Assembly (NCBI GenBank): GCA_003116995.1
Contig: BDSL01000095.1
Location: 248,001-312,000 of the forward strand
Direction of reading: 5' to 3'
DNA from: Yamagishiella unicocca
Taxonomy: Eukaryota; Chlorophyta; Chlorophyceae; Chlamydomonadales; Volvocaceae
DNA length: 64,000 bases
The notes below the pieces were generated by a model that was given only the letters and a program-made list of their open reading frames with translations, ran no database searches and was not told the origin of the DNA. This document shows, one piece after another, positions 45,448-56,900 of this stretch. How positions within the stretch are numbered: position 1 is the stretch's first letter; each line of letters starts with the position of its first letter. The translations under genes and the position numbers were made by a program.

Positions 45448-48400
45448 ATGGCCCCTTGGAGCCTTCGGTGCACGCTTCTTAGCCTTCTGCTCGTTTTCAC
45501 AGGAGGTGAGGCCAAGGTTGGAGCGGGATTTTGAATCTTTTATGTCGTCCTGTCAAGTTGGATAGGTTGGGCAGGTTGGGCGCTTTCGGACGACCCGAGG
45601 GCGAGGCAACACCACTTCACCTCTCCTCACAGTCCGATCTGCGCTGTTTGACGCCCTAACTGCAGTCGACACCATCCTCATCGACGAATCATGCTGCCTG
45701 GACGCGCCAACCTCCAGCTGCTGCGCTGACGTCTATAGCCGACACCGGCATGACTCTTATCCAAGTCCCGACCTGAGACCTGATGACTATGGTTGCGCAG
45801 ATCGTTACGGTAGCTTTGGAGAGGACCAATCCACCGCGGACCCATGGGTTCCCGTTGGACAAGAGCCCTGCCTCGAGGCGTCTTCAGAGGATTGCCTTGA
45901 TACCAGAAAATCCTTTGATCAGCATTGTACTAACTGCGATTATCAGCATTGTGAGTATAAGGGATGCGAGGACTGCCCGGTTACCGGCACCGCGGCTGCC
46001 AGCGGCGACGAACGCGGTTCTGGCGGCAGACGCGGTGCTTCAGAACCCAGGGGCGGCAGCGTGGCGCCGGAGCTGCCTCCAGAATGCTCTGGCGCCGGCA
46101 CTCTTGCTGCGCGGATTAGGATGAGCTTCAGGCGGAGAGACAGCTCTGGCGCTATTAGTAGCAGTGGCGGCGTCGGCCGCAGCAGCAAGGGGGGCAATAG
46201 CACTGCCAGTAATACTCGCAATAGCGGCAACGGTCGCACTAGCAGCAGCGATAAAGGCAAGCGCAGCAGCCCTAATAGCGGTAGTAACTATCGTAATAAT
46301 CGCAGTGGCAGCTCTGCGACGAGCAACCGCAGCGACCAGGCGCCGCCTGCTGTAGTCAGCGGGTCGTTCCTGCAGTGGTGCAGCTCGCTACTCCCCTGGA
46401 GCGGCCCCCTGCTGCTCCTCGTCGCGTGGGCGGCCCTCGCCGCCTTCCCAAAGAACCGCCTGCAGGTGTGTCATCCTATAGCCAGGGATGCATGGGTGTG
46501 CTGGCGAGGAAACAACGCTAACAAAAGGCGGAACGTATGGATGGGATGTGTGCATATGTGTGTCTGTGTGCGTGTGTGCTGAAATAGGTCAGCACGAACG
46601 CGCCGCCCAGTTGCCAAGTTACTTGTTGATCAAGCCGCTGGCTGATGGTGCCCTGTGGTGCGTCCGGGCCGCAGGCGAGGCGAGTCAGGCGCCTGCGGGA
46701 TGCCGGGCAGCTGGTGGCGGTCCTGAGCCGCCTGCAGCAGGCCGCACAGGTGCTGACGAGGGGGCTAGGGCAAACAGCGGCGAGGTTTGCAGGTGCGGCG
46801 GAGAGGGCAATGGCAAGAAAAAACGTGTACGAAAGAAAAACCGTTTCGGACAGACGTTTGGAGATGCATGCTGGAGCAGTTGGTTGGGGAGACTGAAAGG
46901 AGTGGGTGACGGAGGGAAGGAGGGGGAAATGGAGGGAACGGCGTGGTGGGGACGGAAACCGGGTCGGCACGGTGGGGACGGAAAGTAGATCGGCACGGTG
47001 GGGGCGTGGCGTCCTGGTGCTGCTGAGCCTGTCTGATGGGCGATGACTGCCGGCAATTCCACTGACTCAGTTACCTAACTCCCGCTGCTGCCGCTTTGCA
47101 GTTGGAAGGGGAACAACCAGCACGGTAAGCTCTAGAACCGCCACCGCTGCAGGAGTGGCAGTAGCAGGAGCAGCAGCGGGTGAAATACCCGCCGCTAAGC
47201 TGGTAAGCAGCGCAGTTGTCGGCCCTGCAGTAGTAGCCGCTGGAGCTGATGACGATCGACTGCAGCGCAAAGGGCGACCCGCGGGTCACCATCAACCTCG
47301 GGCTGGACACAAGCAGCCAGTACGACACGTCAGCCCCAGTCCAAACGAACGGACGCCTGACAGCATGACAAATAGCACCACCCGGCAACGGCTTCTGGCA
47401 GCGGCCACCCAATTGTGCAAGGGCCACCATTTTAGGCTCACGATTGATGGCTGGATGGGGGCGCGTGGGGTTGTTGGCGGCGCTGGGGGCTGTGGTGGAA
47501 GCATTCTCAGCGATCTTGGCGCCTTGCTGAGCGGCCTTATGCGTCGGAGCTATGACAACAAAGCGTGCCCCTCACGTGATGTTGACGGCGCCGAAGTGAG
47601 GCATCATTCCGGCGGCAGCGACGTCGACTCCGACCGCGCAAGGGACGACGGCCCGACCCGAGTGCAGTCGTCGTCGGGACACAGCCGCCAGCAGCAGCCG
47701 CACGAGACTCAGCAACAACAGCAGCCGCAGCAACCGCAGCAGCAGGGACAAAGACAACGACAACCGCAGCACAGGCAGGACCAGAAGGAGAAATGTTATG
47801 TGCAAAGCAAGCAGACAATGGCGCCGCAGGACCTCGATGGTCAACATCAGCTCCGAAACCAGACACGCGACGGGGGGGATCCACGGCGGGAGAACGAGCC
47901 GCACCCGCAGCATAGGGCCCCGCAGGCGCTGCCGGCGGGGCACCCGCAGTTGCAGGCACCAGCAGGGGATACGAGCCCCCTCGGCGAGGTGTGCTCTGCG
48001 CCGTGCGTCATGGCAGCACCCACTGCCGCCGACGAGGCGCCGGCGACGCCTGCTCGAGGAGTCGCAGCGCGGCCGCCGCCGCTGTCCCCCACGACACCGC
48101 TGGTGCCGCAGCAAGCGCAGCGGCAGCCGGCTGCTTTGCAGGGGGCTGCACAGGGGGCGTCATACACGCCGCTGTCACTGAATCAGCAACTGAAATATGG
48201 GCAAGAGCTGGCGCCGGCGCCAGTGTTGGCGTTGGCACGGGAAGCGCAGTCGGTTCCTGAACTCCTGGACGTGTCGCAGCAGCAGCAGCAGCGGAGCCGG
48301 GATCAGCTCCTGGACCGCGCTGACCCTCGTGACCAGGACCACCAGCAGCAGAACCAGGGGCACAAAGAGCAACAGCGGAACGGTTTACAACAAGAGCAGC

Positions 48401-50523
48401 AAGAACAGCAACACCAGCAGCAGCAGAACCATTGTCGCCGTCAGCTGTACTTCGGCGGTTATGCGGCCGCCGCCGCGCCTGGGCCCAGCGCACCGCGTGC
48501 TGTGAGGGCATCGGAGGCAGCCACGGCTGCACCTCCTCCCCCTCCCCCTCCCCTTCCTCCTCCGCCGCCGACGGGCCCTAGGGCATCACGATCGGGCATT
48601 CGCAGTCTTCCGAGGAGCCCCCAACCTGACGACCCGGCCGCCAAGCCACCGCCGCCGCCGTCATCCGGCTTGCCATCCCCGCCACGGCCGCCGCCGCCGC
48701 CGGCGCCAACCGACTCACCACCACTGCTGCCGCGGCCGCTGCTGCGGGCTTACCGGCCGCAGGTGCTCCAGGGAACCCTGCGCGACGCCCTCGCCAGCGC
48801 CGTACGCAGGTCGGGCCCCGCGAGGCTTCTGGCCTCGGCGGGCGTGACGCTGCGCCCGCCGGGCGCCGTCGCCGCCGTCGCCGGCGACATCACGATGCTC
48901 CACCCGGGCAGCAGCACCGCTGCGACGGCACCACCCGCTGGAGCGGAAGCTAGACCGGCTGTCGTACCGCCACGTCCGGCGGCGACGTCACTGGCTCCTG
49001 GTCTTACCTCCCTCGCCGCCGCTGGTACTGGCGCAGCGGCGGCGGCGCCGCCGCCGGGGCTGGTGCCGCCGCCGCTGCTGGTGCCTCCGCCGGCGCGTCT
49101 GCGGCTGGGTGGGCGCGAGGCCGTGCGGCAGCAGCAGCAGCTGCGCCTGGGGGCAGTGCCACAAGCCGCCGGCGGGACTGATGCCGCGCAGCCCGGCGCC
49201 GCCTACCTAGCACACGTGGCACCCAGCGGCGGCGGTGCGGCCTCCGGCAGCGTCGCCACGGTCAGCGGTACCGCGCCCGCCGCAGGCGCTTGGGGGTACC
49301 TCGCCTCGGAGCATCAGCTGCCGTGTCCGCAGCCGCTGACGGTGGCAACGGCAACAGCGACGGCAACGGCGTCGATAGGGAGCGGGGCGCCGGCGCCGCC
49401 GGCGTTCATGGCGGCACCTAGATCCTACCTGGCAATGTGGCAGCAGCGCAGGCAGCGCCTCAGGCAGCATCAGGAGGAGCAGCAAGCCGGTGCGCGCACA
49501 GACGGAGATGCCGCCGCCACCGAGACCCCTGCCTCCGCCGCCGCCGCCACTCGATCTACCCCCGCCGCCGCAGCCGCATCCGCAGCCGCTGGCGCTGAAG
49601 GTGCGACGGCCAATGGCTCCGGCGAGCGCAACCTGAATGGCGTGCTTGGTCAGCTACATGCGAGGAGCGGCGCCGCAGCAGCGCCGCTTGACGCTGCTGC
49701 CAGTACCGCCGCCGCCCCCGCCGGCACCGCGCAGCCGTGTGTCGGCGTCTCCCATGCTGCCGCAGCGCCGCCTCCGGCCCGATTGCCGGCAACGTACAAT
49801 CCCCTGGGTCTTGGCGGCACTGGCGGCAGCGGTGGCATTGTCGGCACTGACAGCCGCAGCAGTGGTGTTGTAATCGCGGGCGCGGCCGCTGTGCGGACTG
49901 GCTTTGCCGACCGATCGCCGCCGCCGGCGACGGCGCTGCCGATGCCGACGTTGGCGGCCGCTTGGGCAGCTCGTACGGCACCGTTGGCGCCGTCCGCGGC
50001 CGCGGTCACCGCGGCGGCGACGCCAGGTGCGGTTGCGTCGGCGGCGTCGGCGGCGGCTCCGTCTCCGTGGGCTGCTCCCGAAGAGGCGCACGTGGCGGCG
50101 GTGGCGGCGATGTTGGCACCAGCGGGGCTGCCCCCCAGGCGGCAGCCCGGGCCGCCAAATCCAGTGCCCGTCCCCCCGCCCGCGCCCGTGCCCGCGCCGA
50201 TGCCGGTGCCTTCCGTGCTACCGGAAACCACAGCGCTCGTGAGGGGCTCCCGTGACGAGCACAGCAGCGACCAACGGGAGGAGCCGCTGCAGCAGTGGCT
50301 GCGGCAGGGGAAGGACGAGGAGGAGGGAGGGGACGGAAACGACGACGACAGCGACTGGTGCTTCGTGTGTATGGAGGGGCCCAGCCAGCTGGCGTTCGTT
50401 CACGCCAGTGGGGTGGTGCACATCGGGGTGTGCCGCGCCTGCCTGCCGGCGCTGCGGGCGCGGGGCTGGGCCAGCTGCTGCCCGCTGTGTCGGCAGGAGG
50501 TGACGGCCATGAGGGAGATATGA
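45448..50523 (+). CDS. Predicted membrane-anchored RING protein (MDM2-like RING)
   Basis: Four exons in consistent phase: 45448-45505, 45633-46465, 46675-46792, 47231-50523 (4,302 nt, 1,433 residues). An in-frame ATG at 45400 would add 16 residues. MAPWSLRCTLLSLLLVFTG is a signal peptide, followed by a 12-cysteine segment (ESCCLDAPTSSCCADVY to HCTNCDYQHCEYKGCEDC) and a Ser/Asn/Gly linker. A hydrophobic stretch near residues 272-292 (GPLLLLVAWAALAAFP) precedes basic RRVRRLRD and a coiled-coil-like exon. The last exon is Q-, P- and A-rich low complexity ending in a RING: CFVCMEGPSQLAFVH, then VVHIGVCRAC and CCPLCRQEV (C1380, C1383, H1394, H1400, C1404, C1407, C1420, C1423), an MDM2-like C2H2C4 spacing suggesting E3 ubiquitin ligase activity. 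The first two exons could instead belong to a separate gene; the RING exon is the surest part, and an ATG at 47365 could start it alone. Confidence 0.65.
46813..46888 (-). repeat. Dispersed short element, copy in RING-gene intron 3
   Basis: On the minus strand: CTCCAGCATGCATCTCCAAA, CGTCTGTCCGAAACGG, a T-rich run, then a diverged end. Lies in intron 46793-47230, antisense to the host gene. Confidence 0.7.
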
Positions 50524-50964
50524 GGGGTGCTGAAATTTGAAGGGGTGCGCGGGGGCTGGTGGGGCGCTCCAGGAGATGCTGAGCTAGCTGTGTGGGGTGT
50601 AGCTAACAGAGGTGGTTCTTCAAAATGGGTACCGGTAGTACCTTCGGGGGGGTTTGAGAAGAAACATCCGCGAATCCACGGTAGTACCTTCGGGGGGGGG
50701 CATCGCTTACGTTGAAGGTCCACTAATGAGCAATATGTCGTTTCGTTGCAAGGCGACCTGCAGAGGAGCTGCAAAAGCCAGAGCGGCTCCGTTGTCTCGG
50801 TCTGTTTATCCGAGACCCTCCTCCTACTCTTCGCTCGGTTACCGTTGTCGCCGCTCGTGGTGGTTGCCAGCCGTAGCATCGTGGTCCATGGTGCCGTCGC
50901 AGCGCATGGTTGCTTGCAGATGCGTTTATTGCGCGCAGGATGGTTTCCCATAACTCAACGCTAC

Positions 50965-50969
50965 TGTAA
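50965..50969 (+). promoter_or_regulatory. Candidate TGTAA polyadenylation signal
   Basis: Plus-strand TGTAA 442 nt past the RING-gene stop codon at 50523. Confidence 0.4.
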
Positions 50970-51639
50970 CGCGCAAGGTATAGCCGCGCGCCTTCATGTA
51001 CGGAACTTGAGCATGGGACAGTGATTATACTCCCGACAGCCCGCGCCACGTCAGTAGTGAGGGTGCTCATCTGGGAGGGGAGGAGGCGCCAGCCACTAGA
51101 TAGAGACGAGGCGGCGCGCATGCCACACACGAAGCTTTATACACCGCTTCCCCATTTTGCCTCATCACCGCTACTCCTCCATGCAAACCCGCTTCATCCC
51201 ACTGCGCCCGCATCTTGGGGTCGGGCATAAGGCCCTTGGGGCCCAGCAGCAACTTAGCACGCACGAGTTAGCGAGTCTACGCAGCCAGGGGCGGCGATGA
51301 GCCTGTCGAATGTGATGGCGACTCCCACGGAGGACACGGTGGAGTGGTGAGCTCCTTGTCGCTGATTAGGTCCACGCCTGGGGCCAAGATAACTGGCGAG
51401 CAAGCCGGGAGGGGAATGGCGCGCGTCAAACCACAGGATTACGATGGTGCGCCACATGGTTCCAAGCCCCCACAGTGCAATACGTCCCTCTCCCTCCCCC
51501 CGCCCAGTCCTTATGCCCCCGCCAGTGTGCCCCCACCTTCCCTCCGCGCCACCTCCGCGCCCGATCCTTGGTGAACACTACAAGATCTTGCCCGTACCGT
51601 ACGGCAGTACGACGATGCCGCGCACCTGCTGGTGATGAA

Positions 51640-51730
51640 AAATGGCACCTCCGGACCGAACGGTTCGTGGGGAAAATACGGTCAAGGCGTATGGCCATGC
51701 GTCTGTAACACCTCAACCCAACTCAACTCA
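51640..51730. repeat. Dispersed repeat, copy 2 (first copy at 16826)
   Basis: Shares GGTTCGTGGGG, TACGGTCA-GG and CGTCTGTAACA with 16826-16905 in the same order, here in intergenic DNA. Confidence 0.6.
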
Positions 51731-53974
51731 ACCAGGTGTTCCGAGCGGCCCGGGTCCAGCGTAGATTTCCAGGCTGTTGCTGGCGGGCTGCTCGGGCCGC
51801 AGAGGGGCGTGCGGGGTCGGGTCGGCGGAGAAGCCTTCGGGGTGGCAGTGAGGAATGGTAGGGGTTGGCACTGCGGGGCTCGTTGGGCGTCATCCTTTCC
51901 GGATGCCACCTCCAGCACGGCGAAGACGGTTCCAAGGCCTCACCCGCCGCCCCGTAGCTCAAGCTGGGATTAAGCCGCATCCCAAGTCGCTTGCTGTCCG
52001 ATTGGAACCCCAGCCCGTCCATTATTTCTCCGTCAACACTCCAGTCTCCCCCGAAACTCTCCCAAAAGCAGACCCGAAAAGCAGTTATAATGTTGTATCA
52101 TAACATAGCAGCGCGACTGTGATTCCTGTACGGCAACGCAAGCGTGCCTTCAAAACGCGATGAAGACCGGCACCGGCACGCACAAGCTCGGAACTTGCAT
52201 GTACAGGCTTAAACGGGCTACATACACGTGTTGCTGAACAGTGCTGAATTTCATGCTGTGGCGGCGACTGGCGAGTGACGGGACGCGTCGGTATCCAACC
52301 GCCTCCCTGGAGGGTGCGCGTTCGTATACTGCGATATCTATATGTGATGAGCGAGCCTTAAATAACGTAGGTATGAGCAGACATTATTGTCTATTCCCTA
52401 AGCTTGCCTCAATCGCCTCAGTTACATGCAATACACCAGTTTTCCGGAATTTGTTCGACGAGCAGCACGGAGAACAACGTGTTCGTCCAACTGAGTCACT
52501 GTTTGTTGCATTGATACACTGTCGCTCGACCGTGGGGACGATCGCCGACCCGTGGCGCCGCGTCCACAAGAGAGATGGCGTCGCCGAGCACCGGCCAGGA
52601 TGAAATGGAGGTAAGCAGCAGGTTGCAAGCATTTATAGGGAAAAAGGACCATGCGCGGTTCCCAAACATACAGGAGATGGAGTCTGTGCGAGGGATCCGC
52701 AGGACATAGGGGCCATAGGCCGTCATAGGCTTAGATAGCCTAATGTATGTCTATCGAATCTCAGTTAGCCTAATGTCTACCGAATCTCCGTTAGGCGCTA
52801 GAGTCCCACTGGAGCGATAGTTGCAATGCAGAGGATCGAGACGAAGGGACGCATCTGGTGTCATCGGGAAATCTTTTCCGGTGGGGCTTAAATAAGCTTG
52901 GCGGGCGCAGGCGGGCACTGCTTTCGCGTGGTGTATATAAACTAGCGCTACGTAATACATTTCCATTCCATGTTACACTATATCATGTAACAGTTATTAC
53001 TGCCATCGGTACTTGGCGAAGGAGAAGGCTGATTTCCAACAGAGAGGAAAAGAGACCCAGAGCGCAGCGCGACAGAGAAGGCGGGCAACGCGCCACCCAG
53101 AGGAGGGACGGAGAGCCCGGGCTGAACAACACAATAATATAATCTGCTTGACTACACGCTTAGCTGAAGTCCTGAGAACGCGAACTAGTGGCAATCTGCC
53201 TTAAGGCCTCCTCATGCATGCCCAAGGGCGCCATGCCCAGCTAACCCGGCTATAGCTGCGCAAAGCCCGCACGAATAAATATAGAACGTACTACTTATAT
53301 TAAATGAGGCCCATCGACGCTTTTTTACTGGCCAGTGGATGGCAATTGCACTGTCCACACGCAACCATGGTAGTGCAATCGTGTCTCATGTCGTCTATGA
53401 CTGGAGCGGTCATGGTGCTTGCTTGCACATGGTGGGACTTCCGCATGCGCGTCACGTGAGTTTATCCAGTAGGTCCCGCCGAATAAAGATATCGGCCATG
53501 GGTTGTACCTTGCAGCGCGGGCGATAATAACCAAAACCGATGACGCCTTAGTTAAACGAAATCAAGGTTATCTGGCACAAGGTCAATGACTGTTTGACGG
53601 GGAAGGTAGTCCCTACCTGCTAGCAATGTTTCCCAGCAGTCCCGCGAGTGTCCGTCAGTTGCAAGGGATTTTACCATTTTCACAGCTGTAACCAGGGTTT
53701 TGACGACGCGTGCAACCCTATGCAACCACTTCCTGCCGCTTTACCAATACAACCGCTGTAAAATCTTTGTCATCACTGTTGCCACAATAAAACTCTCCCT
53801 CAAAATCGACTTGCACCTGGACAAATGTCTTTGCGATTGTCGGCTTACGCCTGTGAAACTGCAAGACGCATGGCACGCAGCGAGCATTTTGCTTAGGTGT
53901 TGGGATCACTTCCGTCCTGTCCCCGCTAACCTTCGGGAACGGTTACCATCCAAACCCATTTCCCGCCGCCTTAC

Positions 53975-56900
53975 ATGCACCCTCCCAACCTACAGATGCT
54001 CCACGAGCTACTGCGGTGGCCTAACTTGCGCCGCATGCTGCGCACGGTGACCGACCTAAGCGAGGACTTCCCCACCGCGACCCACAGGTCGGCCTTGCAG
54101 AACACCGCCCCGACGGACGGTGAGCATCCCGGGGCGTTCATTGATGTGGGGCGCCGAAATAAATGGACACGCTAAGGAAATCAGGCCCACGCCATTGGCA
54201 TACCTTGCGGGATTGGTTGACCGTTAATTTTGTAACAATGATATTGGTGCTGCTGGTGGTACTGCTGGTGTCTGTAGTGGCTCTGATGGCCATGTTTGGT
54301 AGGTAGCGCTGCGGCCGATCCCCATTCGCGCCTGCGGCTTTCATTTTGGCCGTGGTTGCCGGCAGCATTCAGCTCAGGAAGCATCTTGGCTGGGGAGCAG
54401 CAGGGTGAATGTGCCCAACCCCACTCTGGCCTCCATTGCTGCCGGTGGTGCTGATGATGAAGCCATTCACAGCCGCTGCTTTGCCTTCTCACGCTCTCCC
54501 GGCCCCTCCCGTTACTCCCGTCGCCCCCGCCTTAACACGGACGTGTCCATTTTTCCGACTATTACACCGTTTGTTCTCCCTTGTACGGGTTTTCGCTCAG
54601 GAACCCTCCGCCCCGCCCCCTGGTCTCGAGGCTTAGGGGGCCTCGACCCTACCCTCCCTCGCTCACCTTCCCACTCTCCGCCATTACATCTCACTGCCCA
54701 AATCCGCATCACTGCATTGGGTCCCTCAGCCAAGACGGTGCTTCGCTACCTGGGCCAATGTGTGGGGGCGCCACCCCTGCAGCGCAACAGCGCCTTCCAG
54801 TGCTGGATGCAAACCAACCAGGTGGGAGGGCCTGGGGGCGTTGATTGGCCGGCGGCCATTACGAGGTATGCATGGCGATCCTGTCGCGCTGGGATTTGTG
54901 CTAGGTGTTGCCTGTCGCGTAATAGGATGAACGAAGGAGCACACATGGTCTGTGTTTGCCTAACTACCGCATGGGTGCAACGGTACCGTACGTGTTTTTT
55001 GCACGGGCTCAACACGCTCGGGGCGCAACGACGTCGCTCAGTTCCCATTCCCCTCGGCATTACCATGTTGGCGACCTGCGTCACTATCTGGATGGTCCCA
55101 CTTTCTACCTTATCATCCCTGGCTTCTTTTCATTCACCAACACTCTCAATGCGCCCGATGGCTCTACCTTCTGGTCTGGAGCCCATTGTAACAGTTACTG
55201 CTACTCTCCATTGTCAAAGCCAACATGCAAACGGCCAAAGGCTTGCGTTTTCTTCTGTCACGACAACCCATTACGCGATCCACCGGCTGGGTCCGTCCTC
55301 CCCTCCGATGACCCTTCAGGACTGGGAGCGCGGCCGCCGCTTCCTCGGTATCCCCGACGTCTGCCTGCCGCAACCCGTACCGCCGCACATCGACTACAAC
55401 CAGGAGCTGGCGACAGCCAGCCCCGCGCTGTACGACATGTATGTCGCCGACATGCTCCTGCTGATAAGCTATGGCTCCGACGCCGCACCGGACCTGGAGC
55501 CGTACCTGGACCTGTACAGGTCGGTTGGTCGGGGTGGCCTAAGATCGCAGTCGTTTGGCTAGAATCCGTGCGTGCATTCGTGAGAACTCAGATATTAAAG
55601 CTATCCGCAACATCAACCACGCCAGTGTTGAGGGAGCAAAGGCGCCCGCCGGCCCGGGTCTCCCACCCGGCCGTACTGCTTTTCCCTCTATCCCAGAGGT
55701 ATATGAGTGCTGATCGCTTACCAACAAAAGCGAATCCTGGTCTGGAACCACTGTAACCGTTACAAAATGAACAGTGAACCGTTAGTGGGTAAGGATCGTT
55801 ACTGGGGCAGGGTTACAAGGGCCACGCTTACAGGGACCCAAAGTCTAATTTTTGAACAGGCACTTCGCAGGTGTCAGGCTATTTTCAGCCGCAGGAGAGC
55901 TGATCCAGTCTGCAATTACTCATTCACTTGTCATGATGTAGCGGTGTCTATGCCTACCTCATTAATAGTGAGGGAGCGGCGGGTCTACTAGTTTAGGTAG
56001 GAGTTAAACCCTTAGGACCTAAACCCTTAGGACCTAAACCCACACCACCCAATTTACGTTTCAAAATGCAAACGGAGGAGTCCAAAGATTCATACATTGC
56101 CATTTGCGTCAACCAATACCGAACAACCTAGCAACGGCCGAAGCCCCAACCCCAACACTCTGCCGCGCTTGTATTGCTGCTGCTTTTGCTGCTTATGCTT
56201 TTGCCGCTTTTGTATGTTATCATAACTGCATGCAGATGGACAGATCCAGCTACAGCGACGGCCTGGTTTCCACTACGGAAGGATCTGGAACGGGAGCAGG
56301 AGCGGCATCAGGATCAGGAAGGGCAGCAACAGCAAGAGCAGCAGCAGCAACAGGGGGGCACTGACCTTCAGGAGCAGGAGGACATCGGAACGGAGGACGC
56401 GCAGGCAATTGTGGAGTCACCGGCCGAGGGAAATCCAGCGCCCAACAGCACAGCAGCGTTGCAGTCCATGGCAGCGACGCCGGCGCCAGCGACACCAACG
56501 GCGGATGGCGAAGCAAATGCCGCGTCCCCCACGACGCCTCCCGCAGCCGCCGCAGCCGCCGTGGCTCCCCTTCCTGCCCCCGCGCCCGCGCCCGCACCGC
56601 CTTTTGGCAGCTCGGGCTCAGCCGCCGCCGCGAAGCTCTGCCGGGAGGTGCCCGGTCTGGGCCTGGTTCCGGAGCGCCTCTTCCTCCGCGCACCGCAGGG
56701 CTCACCGCGGCTGCAGGCGCTGCCCCACAGCGGCATGAACGTCGACTGGAGGTCTCGGCTGTCAGAGATCCTCCAGGTAAGGTGACCTAAGCCATTACTA
56801 GATGGGCTGAAATGGCAGCTAAGTAGGTACCACGTCTGCGGGATGGCATGTTGGCCATCTGGCTGCTTCCCGGGTCCTCATGTAGAGCCCAAGCACAGCC

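Larger units (their letters stand above)
50524..53974. other. Intergenic region, 3.4 kb, no supported gene
   Basis: Short unrelated open frames only. It contains copy 2 of a dispersed repeat (51640-51730) and a duplicated GGTAGTACCTTCGGGGGG near 50634-50700. Confidence 0.45.

Noticed and set aside
46164..46355. Ala/Ile/Val-rich alternative frame suggesting extra membrane helices
   Set aside because: It is a shadow of a repetitive Ser/Asn/Gly codon tract. The other frame is open continuously from the Cys-rich region through the membrane helix and splices in phase.
52240..53200. Possible gene in the 50.5-54 kb gap
   Set aside because: Open frames are short with no consistent splice sites, third-position bias or domain resemblance.
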